From contig NZ_JABMCJ010000085.1 in NCBI RefSeq assembly GCF_013359755.1, forward strand, positions 248,001 to 312,000: a stretch of DNA of 64,000 nt. The letters run 5' to 3'. Below are positions 49,884 to 57,629 of the stretch, in pieces. The stretch comes from Tardiphaga robiniae (GTDB taxonomy: Bacteria > Pseudomonadota > Alphaproteobacteria > Rhizobiales > Xanthobacteraceae). A program made the translations under genes and the position numbers. Each line of letters starts with the position of its first letter. The first letter of the stretch is position 1. The notes beneath the pieces were generated by a model. That model did no database searches. It had not been told where the DNA came from and worked only from the letters and a program-made list of their open reading frames with translations.

Positions 49884-50948
49884 ATGCGCGCCAGTCTCGA
49901 AGACCGTTTCTTCCTGCTTCTGATCGTCGTGGTCACGTTGGCCTTCGGCTGGATCATGAGCTCGTTCTACAGCGCGATCCTGTGGGGCGTGGTCATCGCG
50001 ATCATGTTCGCGCCGATGCATCGGCGACTGGAGCGCCGGATGCCGAAGCATCCAAACTCGGCCGCCTTGCTCACCGTGGGATTGATCGTGCTGATCGTGA
50101 TCTTGCCGCTGACATTGGTTGGCGCATCGCTGGCGCAGGAAGCGGCTGTCGTTGTCGGCAAGATGAAGTCGGGTCAGTTCAATCTCGGCACGTTTCTGCA
50201 GCAGATACTCGATGCCGTCCCGCAATGGGCGAGGGGACTGCTGGATCGCTTCGGCGTTGCCAATCTTGGCGGCATGCAGGACAAGCTGACTGAGGGCCTC
50301 GTCAAAGGCAGTCAGTACTTTGCATCGCAGGCGCTGAACATCGGTCAGAGCACGTTCGACTTCATCATCAATCTCGGCATCATGCTCTATCTGCTGTTCT
50401 TTCTGTTCAAGGACGGCGAAGCGTTGTCGCAGCGTGTGAAGAATGCCATTCCGCTGCGGCCCGAGCTGCGCGATGATCTGATGGAGAAGTTCACGGTGGT
50501 GATCCGCGCCACGGTGAAGGGCGGCATTCTGGTGGCGCTGGCACAGGGCGCGCTCGGCGGGTTGATCTTCTGGATCCTTGGCATCAATGCCGCGTTGCTG
50601 TGGGCCGTGCTGATGGCGTTTCTGTCGCTGTTGCCCGCGGTGGGGGCTGGCCTCGTCTGGATGCCGGTCGCGCTCTATCTGCTGGCTACGGGCTCGGTCG
50701 TTCAGGGTGTGATCCTGATCGCCTATGGATTTCTCGTCATTGGCTTAGTCGACAACATCCTGCGCCCGATGCTGGTCGGTAAGGATACCAAGCTGCCAGA
50801 CTATCTGGTGCTGATCGCGACGCTCGGAGGTATCGACGCCCTCGGTCTGAACGGTTTCGTTGTCGGTCCCGTGATTGCGGCGATGTTCGTGGCGGCCTGG
50901 GCGATCTTCGCAGAGTCTAGAAAGAGTGTGGACAGAGAAGTCGCTTAA
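49884..50948 (+). CDS. AI-2E/PerM-family transporter
   Basis: A 354-residue polytopic protein with about eight transmembrane helices of the AI-2E family, which includes autoinducer-2 exporters, Na+/H+ antiporters and PerM. Family marks are IMLYLLFFLFKDGE (about 168-181), ALAQGALGGLIFWILGI (about 220-236) and GLVDNILRPMLVGKDTKLPDYLVLIATLGGIDALGLNGFVVGPVIAA (about 284-330). The transported substrate is not predictable from sequence. It starts just after a repeat, and the colicin-immunity-like gene follows with a 15-base gap. Confidence 0.9.
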   Translation: MRASLEDRFFLLLIVVVTLAFGWIMSSFYSAILWGVVIAIMFAPMHRRLERRMPKHPNSAALLTVGLIVLIVILPLTLVGASLAQEAAVVVGKMKSGQFNLGTFLQQILDAVPQWARGLLDRFGVANLGGMQDKLTEGLVKGSQYFASQALNIGQSTFDFIINLGIMLYLLFFLFKDGEALSQRVKNAIPLRPELRDDLMEKFTVVIRATVKGGILVALAQGALGGLIFWILGINAALLWAVLMAFLSLLPAVGAGLVWMPVALYLLATGSVVQGVILIAYGFLVIGLVDNILRPMLVGKDTKLPDYLVLIATLGGIDALGLNGFVVGPVIAAMFVAAWAIFAESRKSVDREVA

Positions 50949-50963
50949 TCTCGGAGAAGAGCA

Positions 50964-51236
50964 ATGAGCGACGTTTCTCGTGGGTACAGGGACATTATTG
51001 AAGCCTATCTCAGTGAGAAAATGGCCATAGGCGATCTCGTTGATGTTTACCTGAGAAAGTTCAAGAGCGACTACCGCAAGATTCCGGATGAGGAATTTTA
51101 CGTGCTCGATGAAATTTTTGCTTGCCTCGATTGCTTAACAACAGACGTGGATCTGATTGCAGAAAAACCGGATTTCTACCTCAATGAAAATCAACTGAAG
51201 GATCACCTAGTCAAAGCTCTCGCGCGGCTTTCGTAA
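50964..51236 (+). CDS. Colicin-immunity-like small protein
   Basis: A 90-residue acidic helical protein. The pattern (YLSEKMAIGDLVDVYLRKFKSDY...FYVLDEIFACLDCLTTDVDL...YLNENQLKDHLVKALARL) resembles small colicin-D-type or CdiI-like immunity proteins, but this is inferred from motif layout only. GGAGAAG precedes the ATG. G+C over 51001-51180 is about 44% (79 of 180 bases by hand count), far below the neighbouring roughly 62%, which suggests recent acquisition. No bacteriocin or CDI toxin is adjacent. It probably shares a transcript with the AI-2E-type gene. Confidence 0.6.
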   Translation: MSDVSRGYRDIIEAYLSEKMAIGDLVDVYLRKFKSDYRKIPDEEFYVLDEIFACLDCLTTDVDLIAEKPDFYLNENQLKDHLVKALARLS

Positions 51237-51252
51237 ATACCGCAGTCTGGAC

Positions 51253-52926
51253 TTACACTGGCCCGCTAGGCACGTCGGCGAAGCGGGTCAGCCACACGAC
51301 GGGACCGATGCTCGCAGCGACGATCAGCAGTGCGGCGAGTGCGCCCTCTTCGAAGCTGCCCCTACTGGCATATTGATAGATCGAAGTCGCCAGCGTTTCG
51401 ACATTGAGCGGTCGCAGTAACAGCGTTGCCGGCAATTCCTTCAGGCAATCCACGAAGACGACGATGACGGCGCCGAACAGTGCCGGACGCAATAGCGGCA
51501 GTTGAATCACGCGCAGTGTGGTGATTGCCGGTGCGCCGGCGGCGCGGGCGCTGTCGTCGTAATCGACGGGGATGTGCTCGAAGCCGGCCTTGATGAAACC
51601 GGTCGGCACCGCCAGGAACCGGATCACATAGGCGATCACCACGGCGGCGCCAGAGCCGACCATGACAAGCCCGGGCGAAGCGAGACTGAGCCATCCGGCG
51701 AGCTTGCTGAATCCATTGTCGATGAACAGCACCGGCGTCAGCAGACCCAGCGCCAGCACCGTTCCGGGCAGCGCATAGCCGGTCTGGGCGACAGCGACCG
51801 ACAGGTTAGTCAGCCGCGAAGCACGCCAGCGCTGAGCGACGATCACCACGAGCCCGAGAAGCAGCGCGGCTCCCGTGGCAATTGCGGCCAGCGCAATGGT
51901 GTGGCCGGCATCGCGCCAAACCGTCGTTTCCATCGACAGCAGACCGCGGCGCAGGCTTTCACGCAGCAGATAGAGCAAGGGCACGGCGAAGCCGAGCAGG
52001 GCAGGGATGAGACAGGCGGTGAAAGCAAGCCATCCGCGTGCACCCGTCAAAGGCGTGCGCGGTGCCAACCGCGGATTCTCCGAAGAGAATTCCACGCTGC
52101 CTTCGCGGCGGCCGAAGCGCTCGATGGCGATCAGCACCGCGACGATGGCGAGCATGAACAATGACAGCTGCGCAGCACCTGCAAGGCTGCCGCGGTTGAG
52201 CCAGGTCGTGAAAACCGATACGGTGAGCGTGCGAATGCCCAGATATTCGCTGGCGCCGATATCGTTCAGCGTTTCCAGCGATACCAGTGCGAGGCCCACA
52301 GCGAGGGCGGGGCGCGCCATCGGTAGCGAGACACGGCGGAACGTCGTCCAGCGATCCGCACCGAGTATCTTCGCGGCTTCAGCAAAATCGGCGCTGCGAT
52401 GCTGGAACATCGCGCGGGCCGAGAGATAGACGTAAGGATACAACACGATGCCGATCACGAAGATGGCGCCGGGCAACGAACGCAGGCTCGGCAGCCACCC
52501 GATCGCGCCGGGCAACGACATTGCCGTTGCCAGCGCGCGATGGACGAGACCCAGTGGCTCGAACAGGTCCACATAGACGTAAGCGGCGAGATAGGTCGGA
52601 ATCGCCAGCGGCAGCGGCAAGAGCCAGAGCATGAGCGTGCGGCCGGGGAAATCGTGCGCCGAGACCAGCCATGCGGTGCCGGCGCCGACTGTGAGCGTAA
52701 CGATACCGACGCCGATCAGGAGGGCTGCGGTGTCGCGCAGCGCTTGCGGTAATACATAGGCAATCAGATGCTGCCAAAGCTCAGGCTCCGGCTGCAGCGC
52801 CAGCAATGCGATGCTGATCACGGGCGCTGCCACGAGGAGTGCGGTGGCAACTGCGACGAGAATCGCGAGCGCTTCGGTGCGGGAAGGCCTCACGGGCGTG
52901 CATGCCCACGTGGGCACTCTCCGCAT
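51253..52926 (-). CDS. Iron ABC transporter permease, fused double-domain
   Basis: A 557-residue permease with two six-helix halves, as in ferric-ion permeases of the FbpB/AfuB/SfuB type. Two EAA loops are visible: AEAAKILGADRWTTFRRVSLPMARPALAVG (first half) and DSARAAGAPAITTLRVIQLPLLRPALFGA (second half). The ATG at 52926 is preceded by GGGGATGAC, which belongs to a dispersed palindromic repeat; a GTG at codon 12 is an alternative start. The binding-protein gene lies upstream with a large hairpin between; no ATPase gene follows. Confidence 0.88.
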   Translation of the reverse strand: MRRVPTWACTPVRPSRTEALAILVAVATALLVAAPVISIALLALQPEPELWQHLIAYVLPQALRDTAALLIGVGIVTLTVGAGTAWLVSAHDFPGRTLMLWLLPLPLAIPTYLAAYVYVDLFEPLGLVHRALATAMSLPGAIGWLPSLRSLPGAIFVIGIVLYPYVYLSARAMFQHRSADFAEAAKILGADRWTTFRRVSLPMARPALAVGLALVSLETLNDIGASEYLGIRTLTVSVFTTWLNRGSLAGAAQLSLFMLAIVAVLIAIERFGRREGSVEFSSENPRLAPRTPLTGARGWLAFTACLIPALLGFAVPLLYLLRESLRRGLLSMETTVWRDAGHTIALAAIATGAALLLGLVVIVAQRWRASRLTNLSVAVAQTGYALPGTVLALGLLTPVLFIDNGFSKLAGWLSLASPGLVMVGSGAAVVIAYVIRFLAVPTGFIKAGFEHIPVDYDDSARAAGAPAITTLRVIQLPLLRPALFGAVIVVFVDCLKELPATLLLRPLNVETLATSIYQYASRGSFEEGALAALLIVAASIGPVVWLTRFADVPSGPV

Positions 52927-52929
52927 GTC

Positions 52930-52949
52930 ATCCCCGCGAAGGCGGGGAT
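52930..52949. repeat. Short palindromic repeat at the permease start
   Basis: ATCCCCGC-GAAG-GCGGGGAT is an eight-base stem with a four-base loop, typical of dispersed intergenic palindromes in the family. It overlaps the translation start region of the permease gene and supplies its GGGGA ribosome-binding-like sequence. Confidence 0.75.
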
Positions 52950-53021
52950 CCATACCCCAAGGAGAAGTAAGTCAGAAATTGCCGTAGCCACAGCGCCCTA
53001 CCGAGAGTTCGGTGCGTATGG

Positions 53022-53062
53022 GTCCCCGCCCCGTGTGCGCTGCAGGCACACAGGGCGGGGAC
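53022..53062 (-). repeat. Seventeen-base-pair intercistronic hairpin
   Basis: GTCCCCGCCC... (53022-53038) pairs with its complement at 53046-53062 over 17 positions with one G-T pair and a seven-base loop. It stands between the iron-binding-protein gene and its permease. Such hairpins protect the upstream message and raise binding-protein relative to permease levels. The sequence around it contains no gene. Confidence 0.8.
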
Positions 53063-53113
53063 AACATACTGATAGGCTGTGCATCATCGCAGCCTACGGA
53101 GCAATAGCCGGGC

Positions 53114-54130
53114 TCAATTATCAAACCCGACCTTGTCCACCAGCGTCGACGCGGCTTTGCGGTTGGCGGCAATCTTGGCGATGGGCATCGGATCGGCATT
53201 GAGCTTGCCGTAGCCCGCGATGGTCGGATTGATCGTGATGCCGGCGCGCACGGGATATTCGTAATTGGCGTCGGCATAGACCTGCTGGGCATGCTCGCCG
53301 GCGAGCCATTCGATCAGCTTCATGGCATTGGCCTTGTTCGGCGCATGTTTGGCAAGCAGCACGCCGGACAGGTTCACATGGGTGCCGCCGCCTTCGAAGG
53401 TCGGCAGGATCACCTTGGTGGCTTCCGCCCACGGCTTCTTGTCGGGATCGGCATTCATCATCAGCGCCCAGTAATAGGTGTTGCCGATACCGAGATCGCA
53501 TTTGCCGGCTGCAACGTCCCGCGCGGTCTCGCGGTCGCCGCCCGAGGGCTTCTGCGCCAGATTGGCCTTGACGCCGCGCAGCCATTCTTCGGCCTTGGCT
53601 TCGCCGTGCTTGGCGACATAGGCGGCGAACAGCCCGTTATTGTAGATGTGTTGGCCGGAGCGGATGCAGATCTTGCCCTTCCACTTCGGATCGGCCAGTT
53701 CCTCATAGGTGATGGCGTCCTGCTTGACGCGATCCTTCGACGCATAGACCACGCGGGCGCGCATCGAGATGCCGGCCCAGTGGCCGTCGGGATCACGATA
53801 TTGCGCCGGCACGACCTTCTCGATCACCTCGGATTTCATCGGCTGCGTCACGCCCGCCTGCACGGCTTCGTCGATCCGGCCGATATCCACGGTGAGCAGT
53901 ACGTCCGCCGGGCTGTTGACGCCTTCGGCCTTCATGCGTTGCTCGAGGCCCGAGCTCGCGGAGATCACATTGACCTTCACGCCGGTGTCCTTGGTGAAGG
54001 CCTCGAAGATCGGCTGCACCAGCTTGGTCTCACGATAGGTATAGACATTGACCTCTTCGGCCGCCTGTAGCGCGGATGCACCGAGGGCAGCGAAGACGAC
54101 GGCAGTGGCAAGGGCGTGATGCTTCATCAT
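53114..54130 (-). CDS. Ferric-iron ABC binding protein
   Basis: A 338-residue periplasmic binding protein of the FbpA/AfuA/FutA class, with a signal peptide (about 1-23, ALQA cut). The domain begins EEVNVYTYRETKLVQPIFEAF, and the iron-binding tyrosines are likely among Tyr in GNTYYWALM (about 218-226) and in ANYEYPVRAG. It delivers Fe3+ to the permease. GGAG lies seven bases before the ATG pair at 54130. A 17-base hairpin separates it from the permease gene. A TonB siderophore receptor follows on the same strand further upstream. Confidence 0.9.
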   Translation of the reverse strand: MMKHHALATAVVFAALGASALQAAEEVNVYTYRETKLVQPIFEAFTKDTGVKVNVISASSGLEQRMKAEGVNSPADVLLTVDIGRIDEAVQAGVTQPMKSEVIEKVVPAQYRDPDGHWAGISMRARVVYASKDRVKQDAITYEELADPKWKGKICIRSGQHIYNNGLFAAYVAKHGEAKAEEWLRGVKANLAQKPSGGDRETARDVAAGKCDLGIGNTYYWALMMNADPDKKPWAEATKVILPTFEGGGTHVNLSGVLLAKHAPNKANAMKLIEWLAGEHAQQVYADANYEYPVRAGITINPTIAGYGKLNADPMPIAKIAANRKAASTLVDKVGFDN

Positions 54131-54249
54131 GAAATGGCTCCGGCAAGGGGCATATCTGCAATGTCAGGTGGAATAGCGCAGTGGGCGTTCGAATGTCAGT
54201 GACTGAACGTCGCGTGACAAAAGATTAGATTGATTCCAGATTCGAAGGT

Positions 54250-54283
54250 GGGCCGCAGATAAGCAACGGCTTACCTGCGGCCC
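54250..54283 (-). terminator. Hairpin after the TonB-receptor gene
   Basis: GGGCCGCAG and CTGCGGCCC, plus an inner AAGC/GCTT stem, form a long hairpin 14 bases beyond the stop of the receptor gene. No T-run follows on the minus strand. It may be a Rho-assisted terminator or protect the receptor mRNA. Confidence 0.55.
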
Positions 54284-54296
54284 GAGATGAGAGATC

Positions 54297-56597
54297 TTAG
54301 AAGTTAGCCGTCACCGAAGCCCGGAACGCACGCGGCGAGCCCGGCGTGATGTTGTTGGCCGCATCGGCGGTGGCGTAGTAGCTGGTATCGAACAGGTTCT
54401 CGATATTCAGCTGGGCACGCCACGTCTTGTCGAGCCGGAAATAGACAGCAGCATCGACGCGCGTGAAAGCCTTCAGCTTCACAGTATCATCCGACGTGGC
54501 GAAGAAGTCGTCGTAATGGATGACGCCAAGGCCGGCACCCCACATCTCGTTGAACTGATATTTGTTCCACATGGTGAAGGTGTTGAGTGGCACCAGGCCG
54601 ACGCGGTTGCCCGGGACGATCGTGGCGGAGCTGGCATCGATGATGCGCGCATCGGTGTAAGCGTAGCCGCCGGTGACCTGCCACTGGTCGGTGACATAGC
54701 CGGTCAGGCTAAGTTCGGCACCCTTGGTGTTGGTCTTACCGAAGGCTTTAACTTGACCGTTCTCGATGAAACGCTGATTTTCGCGATCGAGATCATAGAT
54801 TGCGGCTGAGGCCTGCAGGCGCGGATGGATATCCCATTTCACGCCGACTTCATTGTTGATGAATTTCTCCGGCACGGTGACCGCGAGGCTCGGCGTTAGA
54901 GAACTAAACTGGTCGCCGGCGCTCGGCAGATACGAAATGCTGTAGCTGCCATAGACAGAGACATTGTCAACCGGCTTGATGATCACGCCGGCGCGGGGCG
55001 AGACAAGGTTGTCGACACGGCTCTCCAAAGTGCCGCCCGAGTTGAGGTTCTGCGAGGTGAGGTCGAAACGATCGTAACGAACGCCGCCGATGAACTGCAG
55101 GTAGCGGCTGACCTCGATCTGGTCCTGAATATAGACCGATGCGACGTCGAGCGTCGCATAAGCGTTGGTGTCGGTAGCCGCGTGCGGGAATGACCACGGC
55201 TCGAAAATCGGCGGGTTGGACGCCGAGACAAGTCGGGTAGGGCTGCCGTTGAACTGGCCGGTGTTGCGGAGGCTGAACGTGTTCTGCCGTCCGAATTCGG
55301 TACCGAAGACAATCGTGTGCAGCACGGGGCCGGTATTGGTCTTGTAAGTCCAGTCGGTCTGATTGAACAGATTTTCGCGCTGGGCCAGGTTATTATAAGC
55401 CGAGATGGACGCCTGGCCCGAGGAGTCCACGAAGTACGTCGTGGTCGGGAATACGTTCTGGTAGAACTTGTCGTAATTGGCGTAGCGCGACGAATTCTTG
55501 ACCGAGAGACCGTTGTTGAAGTCGTGGTCGATCACGGCGTTCGCGATGTGGACGTCCTGCTTCGAATAACTCTGGTCCGGATTGCCGAAGAAGGTCGAGG
55601 CATTGGTTGCGAATGGCACGGTCGGACGTGCGTTCGTGGGCGCCGGCACCGTGCCTTGCGCCGGGATACCGCGATCCGCGGTGCGATCGTCATGCAGATA
55701 TTCGTAGCTGAGCTTGACCTTGGTGTCCTCGCCGCGGATCGTCACAGTCGGGTTGATGCCGTAGCGCTCAAGATTGACGAAGTCGCGATAGCTGCCAGAG
55801 TTTTCATACATTGCGTTGATGCGCGCCGCGACATTTTCATTTACGGCGCCGCCGGTATCGATGGTGACGCGCTTGTTGTCGAACGAGCCACCCTGAACTG
55901 TCACTTCGCGGATCGGAACGCCGTCGGCTTCCTTCTGCACGCGATTGATGACGCCGCCGCCGCCGCCGCGGCCGAAGATCATGGCATTCGGTCCCTTCAG
56001 GACCTCGATGCGCTGGGTGTTGTAGAGATCGCGGAAATACTGCACGTCGTCGCGGATTCCGTCGATAAAGAAGTCGGCATTGGTGCGCTGGCCGCGGATG
56101 ACCACGTCGTCGCGATTGCCTTCGCCCTGATGCGGCACGACGCCCGGCACGTAGCGAACCGCTTCGCCGATGCTGCGGAAATCCTGATCCCGGATGAATT
56201 CCTTCGTCAGCACCGTGACCGATTGTGGCACGTTGAGGAGCGCGGTGTTGGTTTTGGTGCCGCTCGAAATATTGCGGGTGATGTAGCCGACCTGGCCGGA
56301 CTGTGCGTCCTGGGGGTTGACGCTGAGCGGCTGGCGAACCGGCTGCGGCGCAACGGGGCGGGTACGGGCGACACGGCCGGATGCGGCGCGCTGCGGCTGG
56401 GCGCGGCGTACGCGCGGTGCGCTGGGAGCGTCGACCTGCACCGGCGGCAATGTCGATGCGCCGGAATTCGCATTCTGTGCAATCGCCGGCTCTGCGATAC
56501 AAAATCCCGCCGCGATGATGGCCGCCGCGCTCGTCGAAATCAGAAAAGCTTTGCGCGCCGCCGTGCCGCGCTCCCCGATAGAAGTCCTGGAAGTCAT
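54297..56597 (-). CDS. TonB-dependent siderophore receptor
   Basis: A 766-residue outer-membrane receptor: signal peptide (about 1-40, ending PAIAQ), a Pro/Arg-rich linker, a plug domain (about 115-235) with VPQSVTVLTKEFIRDQ, IRGQRTNADFFIDGIRDDVQYFRDLYN and RIEVLKGPNAMIFGRGGGGGVINRV, and a 22-strand barrel ending ...RAFRASVTANF. It takes up ferric-siderophore with TonB-ExbBD energy. The Phe at the C terminus is the BAM signature. AGGGG stands about eight bases before the ATG at 56597. Two Irr-like boxes lie upstream. Confidence 0.95.
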   Translation of the reverse strand: MTSRTSIGERGTAARKAFLISTSAAAIIAAGFCIAEPAIAQNANSGASTLPPVQVDAPSAPRVRRAQPQRAASGRVARTRPVAPQPVRQPLSVNPQDAQSGQVGYITRNISSGTKTNTALLNVPQSVTVLTKEFIRDQDFRSIGEAVRYVPGVVPHQGEGNRDDVVIRGQRTNADFFIDGIRDDVQYFRDLYNTQRIEVLKGPNAMIFGRGGGGGVINRVQKEADGVPIREVTVQGGSFDNKRVTIDTGGAVNENVAARINAMYENSGSYRDFVNLERYGINPTVTIRGEDTKVKLSYEYLHDDRTADRGIPAQGTVPAPTNARPTVPFATNASTFFGNPDQSYSKQDVHIANAVIDHDFNNGLSVKNSSRYANYDKFYQNVFPTTTYFVDSSGQASISAYNNLAQRENLFNQTDWTYKTNTGPVLHTIVFGTEFGRQNTFSLRNTGQFNGSPTRLVSASNPPIFEPWSFPHAATDTNAYATLDVASVYIQDQIEVSRYLQFIGGVRYDRFDLTSQNLNSGGTLESRVDNLVSPRAGVIIKPVDNVSVYGSYSISYLPSAGDQFSSLTPSLAVTVPEKFINNEVGVKWDIHPRLQASAAIYDLDRENQRFIENGQVKAFGKTNTKGAELSLTGYVTDQWQVTGGYAYTDARIIDASSATIVPGNRVGLVPLNTFTMWNKYQFNEMWGAGLGVIHYDDFFATSDDTVKLKAFTRVDAAVYFRLDKTWRAQLNIENLFDTSYYATADAANNITPGSPRAFRASVTANF

Positions 56598-56710
56598 TAC
56601 TACGCCCCTGAAATATTCTCCGCTCATGCAAATGCCGGCGGTCCTTGTGCTTCCTCGGAAACACTTGGACACATCTGCAATTCGGAGTATTAGGCGCGAA
56701 TTAGATGGCG

Positions 56711-56727
56711 TTTAGAATAAATCGAAC
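56711..56727. promoter_or_regulatory. Irr-box-like (ICE) element 1
   Basis: TTTAGAA-TAA-ATCGAAC matches one half of the Rhizobiales iron-control element (TTTAGAA-N3-TTCTAAA) perfectly and the other half in about four of seven positions. It is 114 bases upstream of the receptor ATG and embedded in ATGGCGTTTAGA. Irr usually represses or activates at such sites according to haem and iron status. Confidence 0.45.
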
Positions 56728-56780
56728 TTCGCGGGATATGCCCAAGGTGTGTGATCTACGCACCAATGGCGTCTAGATAA

Positions 56781-56797
56781 TTTGTAATCGTTCTAAA
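56781..56797. promoter_or_regulatory. Irr-box-like (ICE) element 2
   Basis: TTTGTAA-TCG-TTCTAAA fits the iron-control element in 12 of 14 arm positions. It is 164 bases upstream of the response-regulator ATG and 184 bases upstream of the receptor ATG. The two elements share the local ATGGCG(T/C)(T/C)TAGA direct repeat, suggesting duplication of the site. Confidence 0.5.
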
Positions 56798-56960
56798 CGA
56801 GGAGCGGCGGCTAGCCTGCGCCAAACGATTGGTCACTGGACAAGCGCTGCGATGCGCGTAAGCGCCGCAGTCACCGACACTTGGGATAAGGGAATATCGG
56901 GATGCCTCCGATGTTGTCTGACTGACTGGCTTTCCGAATGTCCCGCAGGCACGAGATTGA

Positions 56961-57629
56961 ATGATGCGTGTTCTACTGATCGAAGACGATGCCATGTTCG
57001 GCAAGGCGCTGGTGCGCGGCCTGAGCGAGAATGGCATGAGTGTCGACTGGGCGCGCAATGGCCGCGATGGCTTCGCCGCGATGGACCGGTCGGAATATGC
57101 GGTAGCACTGATCGATATCGGTCTTCCCAAGATGTCCGGTCTGGACGTGCTCAAGGCGAAAAGGAAAGCCGGTATGACGACGCCGGCCCTTATCATCACC
57201 GCGCGGGACGGCGTGTCCGACATGGTGGCGGGTCTCGATCTCGGCGCAGACGATTACATCGTCAAACCGTTTGAATTGCCGGTACTGCTCGCGCGAATCC
57301 GTGCAGTCACGCGCCGCGCCAATGGTCGCGTGATATCGCTCATGACGTCTGCGGAGATCACGCTGGATCCATCGACGCAGGTGGCGACGTTCCGCGATAT
57401 CAAACATCTGCTGTCGGTGCGCGAATTTGCGGTACTGCAGGCTTTGATGGAACGCCCCGGGCAAATCCTGTCGCGCAGCCAGATCGAGAGCCGGATTTAC
57501 GGCTGGGGCGAGGAAGTCCAGAGCAACGCGGTCGACGTGCTGATCCACGGACTGCGCAAGAAATTTGACAAGGACATTGTCCGCAATGTCCGCGGTGCGG
57601 GCTGGATGGTCACCAAGGAGGGCGCATGA
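56961..57629 (+). CDS. OmpR-family response regulator
   Basis: A 222-residue response regulator: receiver domain (1-120) with Asp52 as phospho-acceptor (LIDIGLPKMSG), Thr near 80 (ITARDG) and Lys near 102 (IVKPFE), and a winged-helix OmpR DNA-binding domain (about 130-220) with EFAVLQALMERPGQILSRSQIESRIYG and VDVLIHGLRKKF. Close to the QseB/TctD/PmrA branch. It overlaps the sensor gene by ATGA. Location next to a siderophore receptor implies iron or envelope sensing. Confidence 0.95.
   Translation: MMRVLLIEDDAMFGKALVRGLSENGMSVDWARNGRDGFAAMDRSEYAVALIDIGLPKMSGLDVLKAKRKAGMTTPALIITARDGVSDMVAGLDLGADDYIVKPFELPVLLARIRAVTRRANGRVISLMTSAEITLDPSTQVATFRDIKHLLSVREFAVLQALMERPGQILSRSQIESRIYGWGEEVQSNAVDVLIHGLRKKFDKDIVRNVRGAGWMVTKEGA

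Larger units (their letters stand above)
56598..56960. promoter_or_regulatory. 363-base divergent regulatory region
   Basis: No gene is visible in this stretch between the receptor and the response regulator. It holds the two Irr-like elements at 56711-56727 and 56781-56797 and is more A+T-rich than its surroundings around them. Nothing else is recognised. Confidence 0.5.
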
